Shown here in pieces: positions 56,340 through 64,000 of a stretch of DNA of 64,000 nucleotides. The DNA is from Acanthopleuribacter pedis (GTDB taxonomy: Bacteria > Acidobacteriota > Holophagae > Acanthopleuribacterales > Acanthopleuribacteraceae). Under the pieces are notes generated by a model that was not told where the DNA came from, ran no database searches, and saw nothing but the letters and a program-made list of their open reading frames with translations. The position numbers and the translations under genes were made by a program. The stretch's first letter is position 1, and the number at the start of each line of letters is the position of its first letter. The stretch lies in the NCBI RefSeq assembly GCF_017377855.1, contig NZ_JAFREP010000016.1, positions 241,433-305,432 of the forward strand, in the 5' to 3' direction.

Positions 56340-56903
56340 TCAAGCTGAAACGGACGGCGTCGTAGCTTTTGGTTGCAGACCCGCGGGCAGCTTTACGGTT
56401 CCGGTTCGTTGAACCCAAGCGCGGAATAGGGCCATATCAACCAGGAAGATACCCAGCACCGGGTCTTTGTACACGCCCATGGTCTCCCGGGCATTCGCTA
56501 AGTAATGCGCTTGGTTTCGCAACTGGTAGGGCTTAAAGGCGATGACCTGACACACGTCCTTCAGCCGATAGGTTTGCTCCATTTGCCATAACCGCCGGGC
56601 ATCGCAGCCGGGGGGTAATCGCGAAAATGGAGGCTGGAGATGGGCTCGGTAGTACGGGGCAAAGGTGGCCATGCGAATCATCCAGAAGGTCCACAGCTTG
56701 CGCAAGCCCATCACCGTATAAGGATCGCGGCCTTGCGTCTCAAGCTTTTTTGCCTCGCGTTTCAAGGTCAAGCTGTTGAGTTGGAGAATGGGGACCACAT
56801 CCTTGGCATAGAACAGGCCGGGCTGCGCGAGGAGTTCCTCAATCCCCCAGTCTGGATCAACGCCGCCGCTGATTTGTTCGTCATCATGGAAAATGGTTTT
56901 CAT
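56340..56903 (-). CDS. Predicted DNA-binding protein with two copies of one HTH-like domain (187 aa)
   Basis: The ATG at 56903 follows GGAGG with good spacing. The protein consists of two related ~65-residue units. Unit 1 is at ~19-90 (GLFYAKDVVPILQLNSLTLK ... YTVMGLRKLWTFWMIRM). Unit 2 is at ~105-165 (TYRLKDVCQVIAFKPYQLRN ... RETMGVYKDP ... FLVDMALFRAWV). The order helix, turn, helix with QLR, then MGV-K and a strand ending LVDM, then F-W, resembles MerR/excisionase-type winged HTH domains. That is an inference from pattern only. It is paralogous to the proteins at 57240-57800 and 58124-58396, and lies in the same orientation between the PP2C-like genes. Confidence 0.75.
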   Translation of the reverse strand: MKTIFHDDEQISGGVDPDWGIEELLAQPGLFYAKDVVPILQLNSLTLKREAKKLETQGRDPYTVMGLRKLWTFWMIRMATFAPYYRAHLQPPFSRLPPGCDARRLWQMEQTYRLKDVCQVIAFKPYQLRNQAHYLANARETMGVYKDPVLGIFLVDMALFRAWVQRTGTVKLPAGLQPKATTPSVSA

Positions 56904-57239
56904 CGGCCTGCCTCCAAAAAAGAAAAAAGGGCCGCGACTGCTCAGCGCGGGTTCGTGTGCTGCTGGTTACGAGGCCTTAAGCGGCCAAAAAACACGGGAA
57001 CCTTGCGTCGACCTCAGTCGCGGCAAAAAGTTACCTTAGCGAACATGACTCATGGTTGATTGCCGGGTAACGCCCGGCGGCCTGGACGCGGCAAGAGCAC
57101 CGTCCAGTGATGGTTTCGCGAGGTCGCCCTCTGGGTGAAATGCTGCAGGACACGGTGCCCACGGGGGCTCATGTCGGGGGAAAGTTGGGCCGGCGAGATC
57201 CGTGGATCGAACGCGGGGTGCCAACCACACCAAAACCCA
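56904..57239. other. Intergenic region upstream of the two-domain gene
   Basis: 336 nt without a supported gene. A GGGCCGCGACTG stretch directly upstream of this gene is nearly repeated (GGGGCCGCGACCG) upstream of its paralogue at about 57821, suggesting that the flanks were duplicated together with the genes or hold a shared regulatory site. A small hairpin GCCGGG/CCCGGC lies at 57062-57078, without a T run. Confidence 0.5.
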
Positions 57240-57800
57240 TCAGGGTGTTTCCGTTTCCGATGGGTTTTGATCTGGGGGACGCGGGTTATCGCCGGCCCAC
57301 AATTTGAACAGCCAGCGACGGAATGCCGGCATCTCGACCAAATACCGGTTAAGTTCGGGGTCTTTGTAGACGCCCATGGTTTCGCGCGGTTTTGCCAGGC
57401 GTCGCGCTTGGTACCGCAACTGATGACCGGAGAAAGGCGTGATGTGCTGAATGTCGGACAGTAGAAACACACCATCTTGTTCCAACAAGGTATTTTTGTC
57501 CCAAGTGGGATTAACCGACCGAAATATGGGAACCAGATGAGCGCGGTAGTAAGGTGCGAACACGGACATACGAAGGTACCAAGCGCCCAACACCTTGCGA
57601 ACGCCCATCACGCGATAAGGGTCCCGTCCTTCTGCCGCCAGCTTGTCGTGCTCGCGTCTTATTTCGCGAGACGTCACGGGCAATAGTTCGACGAGGTTGA
57701 CCACCCTGATCATGCCTTTTTGGCGGAGCAAGGTTTCAGCAGACCAATCTGGATTGATAGGGATTAAGGTTTGTTCTTCTTTATCAAAGACGTGGGTCAA
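57240..57800 (-). CDS. Predicted DNA-binding protein with two HTH-like domains, paralogue (186 aa)
   Basis: The start is TTG at 57800, with AGGAG about 8 nt upstream. It has the same two-unit architecture as the gene to its left: unit 1 at ~19-88 (MIRVVNLVELLPVTSREIRR ... YRVMGVRKVLGAWYLRM) and unit 2 at ~98-168 (VFLLSDIQHITPFSGHQLRY ... RETMGVYKDPELNRYLVEM). Both proteins share FAPYYRAHL at the end of unit 1 and RETMGVYKDP in unit 2. The divergence is substantial, so the duplication is not recent. The C-terminal tail is Pro-rich and probably disordered. No catalytic motif, signal peptide or membrane segment is present. Confidence 0.75.
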   Translation of the reverse strand: MTHVFDKEEQTLIPINPDWSAETLLRQKGMIRVVNLVELLPVTSREIRREHDKLAAEGRDPYRVMGVRKVLGAWYLRMSVFAPYYRAHLVPIFRSVNPTWDKNTLLEQDGVFLLSDIQHITPFSGHQLRYQARRLAKPRETMGVYKDPELNRYLVEMPAFRRWLFKLWAGDNPRPPDQNPSETETP

Positions 57801-58123
57801 CGAGGGTCTCCTGAAAAAGGGGCCGCGACCGAAAGCAAGCGGGCCGTCACGAGATGACGCCCACGCTCCTGCGAGGCCGACCGACTGCCGGATTGAATCG
57901 GCCGCGACCCTAGACGGATAAGCTGCGAACCGCTTTGGCTCAAGCGGCTCCTGGATGTTCAGATTCGTGGTTTAGTTTTTGCGAAGCCGGAACCGGGCGA
58001 GGGTTCCCAGCCGCGCGGGTTTGCGTTGAAGGACGGGATTGGGGTGGACCTGCTCAAATCCACGGGGTGTCTTGGTTTGAAGGAAAGGAATACCGAATCA
58101 AGTAAGGGCGGGAACAGACGGGT
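57801..58123. other. Intergenic region between paralogues
   Basis: 323 nt with no supported gene. It contains the ribosome binding site and probably the promoter of the gene at 57240-57800, and the GGGGCCGCGACCG motif shared with the other paralogue's upstream region. Confidence 0.5.
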
Positions 58124-58396
58124 TTAGCGTGGCCGGCCAAGCCAAAGGTCGGACAACCATGCCGAGAAAACCGGCATGTCCACCAAATACGCCTGCTTGG
58201 GCTTATGGAAAAAGACACCCATGGTGTTGCGGGCATCGCTGTGGCGTTTGGCTTCTCGCCGCAATTGGTACGGTTCAAAGATGAGGTGGCGGCACACCTG
58301 CGCCAACCGATAGACGCCGCCTAAACGAAGCATTTCGTTGGTGTCCATGGCCTCAAGCTGAAGCTTGCAAATGGCAACGGGCTCTTGGCACCTCAT
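58124..58396 (-). CDS. Single-domain HTH-like paralogue (90 aa)
   Basis: This short protein carries only one unit of the domain: MLRLGGVYRLAQVCRHLIF, PYQLRREAKRH, NTMGVFFHKP and AYLVDMPVFSAWLSDLW. It corresponds to the second unit of its two larger paralogues. Its ATG at 58396-58394 overlaps the stop TGA of the PP2C-like gene upstream (ATGA), so the two are translationally coupled and presumably made in a fixed ratio. This overlap is the strongest link between the PP2C-like and DNA-binding families. It could be an adaptor or repressor acting with the PP2C-like protein; no direct evidence. Confidence 0.75.
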   Translation of the reverse strand: MRCQEPVAICKLQLEAMDTNEMLRLGGVYRLAQVCRHLIFEPYQLRREAKRHSDARNTMGVFFHKPKQAYLVDMPVFSAWLSDLWLGRPR

Positions 58397-59193
58397 GGCG
58401 AACCGCCGGCTTTTTGCACACGGATTACGATGACGGCGGTATCCTTGCGCGGCTGTTTCTTTTTGACGGCACCAATCAGTTCATTCGCACAGAATTGTGC
58501 ATCGTCCCGACAGCCGCTAAGGATTTGGTGAATCTCTTGGTAGGTAAGCGCTTTGATCCCTTTGTTGCAAAACAAAACCAAATCATCGGGGTAAAGCGCC
58601 CGTTCGATAAACAGGGATGGTTTTGTTGGATGGTCTTCCGACGTAGTATTTAGCCGAGAGTGACAATCACCCAGCATGGCGTCCTCGGCATCACAGGAAA
58701 TGCATTTCAAGTCGTTCCTGGTGAACAGATAAACGCGGTTCAGGCCGGTTTGCGAAATATAAGCCCTATTTTTTACAAAAATGGCACTGGTAACCCCGGC
58801 TTTAATTAGCGCCCATTCCTTATGTCGCTTCTTGAAGTCGATGAGGTAATCGTGGGTTAGGTGCCGCGCGTGGACGAGAATAGATTCCGGTAATGTTTGT
58901 TTCGTTTGCCGTGGTTCATTTTCCCAACAAGTCGGCCAGAGCCAGCGCCCGTCTTTGGACCAAGCATCATCGACACATCGTGCCATGCGACGACTCGAAA
59001 GATGGGATGCAAAATGAGCGGAATCGCCCGGCCCTTCTCCATCTGCAAGAACACAAAACCGTTGCGCCTCTTTAAACAACATAACGGTACTTGTTTTCGT
59101 TGTATTAACCGCGGGACATTGTGCTGTCCCGGTTTTAAGGGTGAATTCGTTTGATGTAACATCGTCTTGATGAAGAACATAAGATTGCAACAT
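58393..59193 (-). CDS. Second degenerate PP2C-like protein (266 aa)
   Basis: The ATG at 59193 has AAAGG upstream; an ATG eight codons earlier is less supported. PP2C-like landmarks are FCVLADGEGPGDSAHFAS (compare VADGMGG, Asp kept), VTSAIFVKNRAYISQTGLNRVYLF (compare the GDSR-YL strand pair, GDSR lost), PDDLVLFCNKGIKALTYQEI (compare LLCSDGL, Asp replaced by Lys) and the C-terminal RKDTAVIVIRV (compare DN-TVIVV, altered). With at least two of the usual metal-binding positions changed, phosphatase activity is doubtful. It is less GC-rich than the PP2C-like gene at 54983. It overlaps the single-domain HTH-like gene by 4 nt. Confidence 0.72.
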   Translation of the reverse strand: MLQSYVLHQDDVTSNEFTLKTGTAQCPAVNTTKTSTVMLFKEAQRFCVLADGEGPGDSAHFASHLSSRRMARCVDDAWSKDGRWLWPTCWENEPRQTKQTLPESILVHARHLTHDYLIDFKKRHKEWALIKAGVTSAIFVKNRAYISQTGLNRVYLFTRNDLKCISCDAEDAMLGDCHSRLNTTSEDHPTKPSLFIERALYPDDLVLFCNKGIKALTYQEIHQILSGCRDDAQFCANELIGAVKKKQPRKDTAVIVIRVQKAGGSP

Positions 59194-60094
59194 AAACAGC
59201 CTTTGTAAATAGAACATATCAGGATGGAACAGAATAGAAAGTAAATTTGCCTGTTAATCCTGTGGTGACACCTCGGTGCCCTTTCTGGAAAAAGACTAAC
59301 GCGCTCCTGCATTGCTTTTCAAGAGAAAAATTGCCGCATAGAGTTAGTATCTTAAAGAAAATAAAATGCATATCAAAAAGAAAATCATATTCACGTCGTC
59401 AAGCCGGTCACCCTGGCCTGAAAATCACGAAACAAACGGGTTAACGGGTGGCGTCAACTCTAATCCAGGGTGTTAAACCGAGGCACTTAGGTGAAAAGGA
59501 GAGCTGTTTTTTGCTCGAGGGTTGCCCAAAAACGAAAAACCGCAACCATGAATATGAATGAAATTAAATGCTTTCAAGCACTTGGCGCAACGTCGGCTGT
59601 TCATGTTCTGTTTGCGGAGGGACCACTTTCACAAGACCGCCGCGTTAATCACGGGTCACCCGTTCTATTTTCAGTGCAAGCCAAATGGCCCGCCTGGCTG
59701 ACGGCACCAAGCCGAGGGGCTGCTCTAACAAAAACATTTTCAGCGGTTTGAAAAATGACAATTGAATATTCATTTATTTTCCATATAGTTAACTGTGCCC
59801 CGTGAACTTTTTACCACCGCGTAACAAGAGCGCCCGGCGTAAATAATCATTCGCTTGCCTCGGGAGACCCTTGTCACACCAGGGTCGGCGTGATCGACCT
59901 TGGTTGACGGCGTAAGTACGTCTGTCTAGAATATTCCGGCAATCAAAGAGTTTTATGACTCATATAAGAAGGAAGCGGTTGCACTCCGAACCGTCGTGAA
60001 CCCAAGGGTAGCTGGTCCAACACAGGCGAAACGGTACGCCTGGCGACCAGCGGGTCTTCACCTTTCCTGCTTTCATCGAACATTTGGAGGAACC
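59194..60094. other. Non-coding stretch before the TPR gene
   Basis: About 900 nt without a supported gene. The plus-strand frame at 59491-59751 lacks a ribosome binding site and looks random. The region is AT-rich around 59750-59830 and probably holds the promoters for the leftward PP2C-like gene and the rightward TPR gene. Confidence 0.5.
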
Positions 60095-61669
60095 ATGCCG
60101 GAGGGTAAACAACAAACCGGGGAGACGGGCAAGAACACCTCGGAACAACGTGGCTGGGAGCAGGAACCCATGTTGATCCTGCTGAGGGACAATTGGGCCT
60201 ACACGACGGGGGATGTCCTTGAGCATTGGCTCGCCGACCCCGACCTATCACGCGAAGAAAAAGACGCGATCCTTGATAAAAGAACCACGATCCAGTCCTA
60301 TCTCAGTCGGTATATGCAGATCCGGGAGAACAGGGTACGCAAGACCATCAATGACAACGCGATTCTAGAGGAAGACCTCGACAGGATCTTTTCACCGGTT
60401 GACACCCAACCCTACTTGCGGACCAACTCCCACCAAAAGCTTTTCCTGGGGGCGCAATTTAAATGGGTGGCCGGTCGCTATTTGGGTCTAGCGGGAACCC
60501 CTTCGACGGAAGACACACTTGCGTTGCTGAGGGCGTCAGAAGAAGGCTATCAGCGTTTTGACGTGAAAAAACTGAGCGAACCCGCGCCGGCCGTGGCGGC
60601 CGAAGAAATTCAGACCCCCGCGGTCCTCGCGGATGAAGTGGTACAACACCCCGGCGAATCGGTTGGCGACGCGGCTGCAAATCAAAACAGCAGGTTTTTT
60701 AGCGGCTTCAACCTCAACGTCATGACGCGGTGGTTGGTATTTAACGGGTTATCGGCCAAGATGACGGCCGTGGTGTTTTTAACCTTTTGTGTCGGCTTAT
60801 CCTTTGGCGCTTTACTGTGGGACCAAACCACGGGCAAGAGATTGGAGAATTTTGAGAAGAAGTGGAACACGGAAGGGCCCCGTGTCGTCGATGGCGTATC
60901 CGATGTGACCGCGGGTAAGGTGCTTCCTCCAGAGCAGCTATATTTGGCCCTGTGGAAGCGCGCATACAATCCAGAGCTTGACATAGATGAGATACGCCCT
61001 CTTTTCGAGGCGCTTTCGGATAAAACAGAATATAAATGGAAAGCCATGGCAAGTTATTCCATGGGTGATGCTTACATTAATCGAGGCAGAGTTAATGAGG
61101 CGCTTAAACATTACCAAGACGCGGAAGGTTTTCTAACGGGGACAGAGCTTTCATCGGATCTAAGAAAAATACATTTAGCCAAAGCGCGTTGTTTCTTTCA
61201 TCTGCAGGATGCGGAAGCATTACTTGAAGAAACAGACAAGGCTCGTAATATCCCCGTGGCCAGTAGCTATAGCCGTATTCAATATTTCGATGCACTCTAC
61301 TGGTTTTTAAAAGGGGATCTCCCTACCGCGATTAGCCACGCAAAGGAATCACTGCATATCTCACTATCAGAGGGCGCCAAGGGGCAGTCCGGTTACTACT
61401 ACGCAAGCCTTGGGCTTTTCTACACCGCGGACGGAAGACTTGATGATGCTTACCGGCACCTTAGGCTGGCCCAAGAGATTGCAGCCCAAACCAATGACAA
61501 ATCATTAACGTTCCAGCTTCAAGGTTACGAGATGCTGTGGGCCGAATATATGAACTTGCCCACTGTTGCACCTGAAGGAACACTTAGTCGCGACTTATTC
61601 GAGGAAAGCTTGATTTTAAGACGGTCTTTTATTGAGTTAGCTCGTGCGCAATCATCCCAGGAGGAGTGA
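60095..61669 (+). CDS. Membrane-anchored TPR protein (524 aa)
   Basis: The ATG at 60095 (MPEGKQQTGETGKN) is preceded by GGAGG; the 33-codon longer frame is unsupported. Residues ~20-120 are a charged helical domain (DVLEHWLADPDLSREEKDAI), possibly cytoplasmic. A single membrane segment (MTAVVFLTFCVGLSFGALLW, ~223-242) follows. The C-terminal part (~290-510) is a row of TPR-like helix pairs (AMASYSMGDAYINRGRVNEALKHY, GYYYASLGLFYTADGRLDDAYRHL), predicted on the far side of the membrane. The first of three small peptide genes starts 3 nt after its stop, so they share an operon. A role in binding, exporting or sensing these peptides is plausible but unproven. Confidence 0.82.
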   Translation: MPEGKQQTGETGKNTSEQRGWEQEPMLILLRDNWAYTTGDVLEHWLADPDLSREEKDAILDKRTTIQSYLSRYMQIRENRVRKTINDNAILEEDLDRIFSPVDTQPYLRTNSHQKLFLGAQFKWVAGRYLGLAGTPSTEDTLALLRASEEGYQRFDVKKLSEPAPAVAAEEIQTPAVLADEVVQHPGESVGDAAANQNSRFFSGFNLNVMTRWLVFNGLSAKMTAVVFLTFCVGLSFGALLWDQTTGKRLENFEKKWNTEGPRVVDGVSDVTAGKVLPPEQLYLALWKRAYNPELDIDEIRPLFEALSDKTEYKWKAMASYSMGDAYINRGRVNEALKHYQDAEGFLTGTELSSDLRKIHLAKARCFFHLQDAEALLEETDKARNIPVASSYSRIQYFDALYWFLKGDLPTAISHAKESLHISLSEGAKGQSGYYYASLGLFYTADGRLDDAYRHLRLAQEIAAQTNDKSLTFQLQGYEMLWAEYMNLPTVAPEGTLSRDLFEESLILRRSFIELARAQSSQEE

Positions 61670-61672
61670 ATT

Positions 61673-61924
61673 ATGAGAATAGAAGGCGGATTTGTAAACA
61701 GTCCTTTAGCGGCCTATCGGTCGGAGAACACCAATCAAACAAAGTTGTCCAATGAGAATACCGGCCAAGCTACGGCGCTCCAAACAGACACAGTCCAACT
61801 TTCCCAGGAGAGCCTAAAGCAATTTGATAGCCAGCCGACTCCTACCGCTACCTCTGATGCGATCCCACCCAACGAGCCGCTTACGGGAAAACCAGGCTCT
61901 GGAGGCGGTAACGGCGGCGGTTAA
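61673..61924 (+). CDS. Gly-rich-tail small protein 1 (83 aa)
   Basis: The ATG follows an AGGAGG site (61659-61664) that overlaps the end of the TPR gene, so translation is probably coupled. The N-terminal part MRIEGGFVNSPLAAYRSE and the middle DTVQLSQES, then PPNEPLTG, are shared with two further paralogues downstream. The C-terminus is GSGGGNGGG. No signal peptide, Cys residue or membrane segment is present. The layout (conserved front part, short Gly-rich tail) is compatible with a peptide precursor or an exported small protein. The DxVxLS element also recalls FlgM-type anti-sigma peptides. No family assigned. Confidence 0.78.
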   Translation: MRIEGGFVNSPLAAYRSENTNQTKLSNENTGQATALQTDTVQLSQESLKQFDSQPTPTATSDAIPPNEPLTGKPGSGGGNGGG

Positions 61925-62126
61925 GGATGTCACCTAACCCAAGCCCCTTGCCAAGATCAGAAGTTCCAGTCGAGGAAATGGTTTGCCGGTGTTTGATGTC
62001 CCACAAGCAGCACCAATTATCGCGGCATCGCGGCCGAAGAATGGCATGGTTTCGAAGGCCATACCGAGTGACCCACATATAAAAAGCTACTCTTTGGTTG
62101 GTCGTGTCCATCGAAAGGAATAACCC

Positions 62127-62372
62127 ATGAAAATTGAAAACGGATTTGCAAACGGTCTGTTAGCGGCCTATCGGCCGGAGCAGACCAACCAAGCCAAACA
62201 ATTCAGCGGGAATGCTGACCAATCGACGTTTTCCCAAGCTGATGCGGTCCAGCTTTCCGCGGAGAGCTTGGTACAATTTGATGCCCAGTCACCCCTTGCC
62301 ACGGATGCCGTCCCCCCGGACGATCCGCTGACCGGAAGGCCAGGCAGTGGAGGCAGTGGCGGTGCCGGTTAA
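62127..62372 (+). CDS. Gly-rich-tail small protein 2 (81 aa)
   Basis: Paralogue of the preceding gene: MKIENGFANGLLAAYRPE, then ADAVQLSAES, PPDDPLTG and the tail GSGGSGGAG. AAAGGA lies upstream. The gap from the first copy is 202 nt and has no other gene, so the copies may be transcribed separately or as one long message. Confidence 0.78.
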   Translation: MKIENGFANGLLAAYRPEQTNQAKQFSGNADQSTFSQADAVQLSAESLVQFDAQSPLATDAVPPDDPLTGRPGSGGSGGAG

Positions 62373-62549
62373 GGAAACTAGGGCTTTTTTACGGTTCGAA
62401 ATCCCAGTTTGAGTTAACGACTGGACGGGAATTTGATGTTCCCGCCGGCGAGGCAACGCACCATCCTTCTATTGAAAGCCTCCATTTGGGGCTCTCCCGA
62501 GGACCCTATGGGGCGAGGTCGCGTTCAGCCATTCAAAAAGGAGAAACCC

Positions 62550-62789
62550 ATGAGAATCGAGGGCGGATTACAAAGCAGCCCGTTAGCAGCCTATCGCTCG
62601 GAAATCACCAGCCAAACCAAAGTGACCGAGGCGAACTTAGCAACAGCCTTCCCCCAGGCCGATGCGGTTCAACTTTCCGACGAGGGGATTAACCAATTTG
62701 AAACCCTTCCGAGCTTGGCCTCTGAAGCCTTCCCACCCGAAGAACCCTTAACGGGAAACGGCGGTGGTGGCGGCAATGGGGACGGCTAA
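62550..62789 (+). CDS. Gly-rich-tail small protein 3 (79 aa)
   Basis: Third paralogue: MRIEGGLQSSPLAAYRSE, then ADAVQLSDEG, PPEEPLTG and the tail GNGGGGGNGDG. The chosen ATG has AAGGAG 7 nt upstream; a longer frame from 62433 is an unsupported extension. It is the most diverged in the middle, while the LAAYR, DAVQLS and PLTG blocks are kept, which argues for selection on the protein. Confidence 0.78.
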   Translation: MRIEGGLQSSPLAAYRSEITSQTKVTEANLATAFPQADAVQLSDEGINQFETLPSLASEAFPPEEPLTGNGGGGGNGDG

Positions 62790-62826
62790 AGGCCTCATTA
62801 CACCGGGCCTATATCAGAATCCCCAG

Positions 62827-63177
62827 CTAACCACCCGATCTATATTTTATGTTCCCATCGGCGTCGCGAATGACCACCGCCGGTTTCGGTTTGTCCCTGG
62901 GTGGAAAAACGAACGCCAGGGTCCGTTTCCCTTTGACCGGGTGAACCAAAACCTGAATCTTTTCGCGCCGTGCGACAAAATCAAATTCAGCTTTCACGAT
63001 TTGGGGCCGCTCGCCCCCGCCTAAATCAAAATAGGTGTTTTCGTGGTGGTCATGTGCATCTCGTGCCTCCAGAAGCAACAGCAGCCGTTGGCTGTACATC
63101 GCCTCGGAAAGTTTGACTTGGGGCCGTGAGGACTGGGACGTTCGCGTCGCGCGTTTTTTCTTTTTCGACTTTGCCAT
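62827..63177 (-). CDS. Hypothetical small basic protein (116 aa)
   Basis: The ATG at 63177 (MAKSKKKKRATRTSQSS) is preferred because the N-terminal extension of a longer frame (to 63267) has no ribosome binding site. The very basic N-terminus is followed by an apparently folded part of alternating strands (YFDLGGGERPQIVKAEFDFV, KIQVLVHPVKGKRTLAFVF, KPAVVIRDADGNIKYRSGG). No recognised family, signal peptide or membrane segment. It converges with the peptide genes, 37 nt away. Confidence 0.6.
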   Translation of the reverse strand: MAKSKKKKRATRTSQSSRPQVKLSEAMYSQRLLLLLEARDAHDHHENTYFDLGGGERPQIVKAEFDFVARREKIQVLVHPVKGKRTLAFVFPPRDKPKPAVVIRDADGNIKYRSGG

Positions 63178-63320
63178 GCCGGCCGCGTCCTTGGGTTCAG
63201 ATGATCGTGCCTTGAAAACGCCGGATTTTAGCACGCGCCTCCTTTCATTGGGAGCCTGTCCTGGCATTCATAACGCCCAACACCGCGGCCGCACGACCTG
63301 GCGGGTCGTGCCATCATGTT

Positions 63321-63623
63321 GTGGGGAACCGCGAGATCTCGGAGGAGGTGCAGGCCACCGGGCCGCGGCGTTACAGTTTCTGCAAAATGGTTGCGGCCTT
63401 CATTCGCGGTTATGCCAACATCCCCGATGAGTTTCCAGGCGCCGGTTATGACGGGGAGGCGATCAAAAAGCTGCAGCGCGAAACCCGCGACTGCGCAACG
63501 TCAACCGGCTGGCCGCACGTGAGCACTTTTGACGAGGTGACGCTTGGGAATGGCGACTTTTTGTTCGCCGGAGTAGTGGTTTCGCTTTTTTTGACCACGG
63601 GAGTGCTTCTGTTTATCGCTTAG
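63321..63623 (+). CDS. Small protein with C-terminal membrane segment (about 100 aa)
   Basis: The frame starts with GTG at 63321; a later ATG at 63387 (MVAAFIRGYANIP) is an alternative. A soluble N-terminal part (YDGEAIKKLQRETRDC) is followed by one hydrophobic C-terminal helix (FAGVVVSLFLTTGVLLFIA), suggesting a tail-anchored membrane protein. No family recognised, and the start is uncertain. Confidence 0.42.
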   Translation: MGNREISEEVQATGPRRYSFCKMVAAFIRGYANIPDEFPGAGYDGEAIKKLQRETRDCATSTGWPHVSTFDEVTLGNGDFLFAGVVVSLFLTTGVLLFIA

Positions 63624-63676
63624 CCAGATTTTAGAAGATTCCTGTTCCGACGTGGGTATTGCAATTCAAGGGAATG

Positions 63677-63886
63677 CTAACTTCCAGTTGGAACCTTGGA
63701 CCTCTTCGCGCGGATCGCTTCCAGCGAATGTTTGGACAGCAGCCACTCTGCCGCGATCCTCGCCCGAATCTCGGCGAGGTCGAGGCGGGGATCGGCCAAG
63801 TTTTTTTCATCAGCGGGGTTCAAAAACTGGTCTTGGCGCATTTTCGATAAGGTTCGATCCCAGCCGATTTTGTGTAAGCCTACCAA
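63677..63886 (-). CDS. Possible small helical protein
   Basis: A 69-codon frame; from an internal Met it reads MRQDQFLNPADEKNLADP and then DLAEIRARIAAEWLLSK, which is charged and helix-forming like a real protein. No ribosome binding site or homologue is evident. Nothing else is supported to the right edge. Confidence 0.3.
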   Translation of the reverse strand: MVGLHKIGWDRTLSKMRQDQFLNPADEKNLADPRLDLAEIRARIAAEWLLSKHSLEAIRAKRSKVPTGS

Positions 63887-64000
63887 CGAGGGTTCAGACG
63901 CAAAGCGTCGAGACGGCTACACTTCCTGGAAAAGGTTCAGGAGGTTGCTTTGGGAAAGCTAAGAATCGAGCCAAAACAGAAATCGCCGGGTTTCATTCGT

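Noticed and set aside
57062..57078. Hairpin GCCGGG/CCCGGC as a terminator
   Set aside because: It is short and not followed by a T run on either strand in the needed orientation.
59491..59751. 86-residue plus-strand frame before the TPR gene
   Set aside because: No start signal and atypical composition; likely chance frame.

Overview
The window comes from a GC-rich bacterium. A predicted lipoprotein and several Sec signal peptides suggest a double-membrane (Gram-negative type) cell. Giant modular surface proteins with carboxypeptidase-regulatory-like, YD/RHS and glycine-rich beta-helical modules would fit a predatory or host-associated lineage such as the Acanthopleuribacter group of Acidobacteriota. 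That placement is a low-confidence inference; no rRNA, tRNA or other phylogenetic marker besides dnaG is present.

Layout, left to right. (1) 1-9339: an RT-associated CRISPR region. A Cas6 domain cut by the window edge runs into a reverse transcriptase-Cas1 fusion, but in another frame, with the switch at a run of eight A. It is followed by cas2 with a premature stop, a leader and a first CRISPR array. After a 3.7 kb opposite-strand gene for a surface protein (two seven-bladed FG-GAP propellers around PKD and LamG domains), the end of cas1, cas2, the leader and an array with the same repeat appear again, with different disabling mutations. The duplicated part (2042-2902 and 8136-8996) is colinear at an offset of 6094 bp. 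No interference (effector) genes are in the window. (2) 9417-15444: dnaG primase, three hypothetical genes, and a CoA-transferase-like/GNAT fusion whose usual catalytic glutamate appears to be missing. (3) 16836-52573: two giant genes joined by an ATGA stop/start overlap, encoding 6955 and 4957 residues. The first is a secreted modular protein. The second is a secreted RHS/YD-repeat protein with an AT-rich, apparently swapped-in C-terminal module carrying HEMRH (a zinc-protease HExxH motif). An equally AT-rich ankyrin-repeat lipoprotein gene follows directly and is a good candidate immunity gene. (4) 54393-59193: a compact accessory locus with two degenerate PP2C-like proteins and three related predicted DNA-binding proteins built from one ~65-residue domain (two copies, two copies, one copy). 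One PP2C-like gene is coupled to one DNA-binding gene by an ATGA overlap. (5) 60095-62789: a membrane TPR protein followed by three tandem paralogous ~80-residue peptides with a conserved N-terminal part and a Gly-rich tail. (6) 62827-64000: small hypothetical genes.

Best candidates for undescribed biology are the pseudophosphatase/DNA-binding-repeat locus, the TPR plus Gly-rich peptide set, the HExxH RHS toxin with ankyrin lipoprotein partner, and the split Cas6-RT-Cas1 with two independently inactivated cas2 copies. Functional statements about these are inferences from motifs and gene order.
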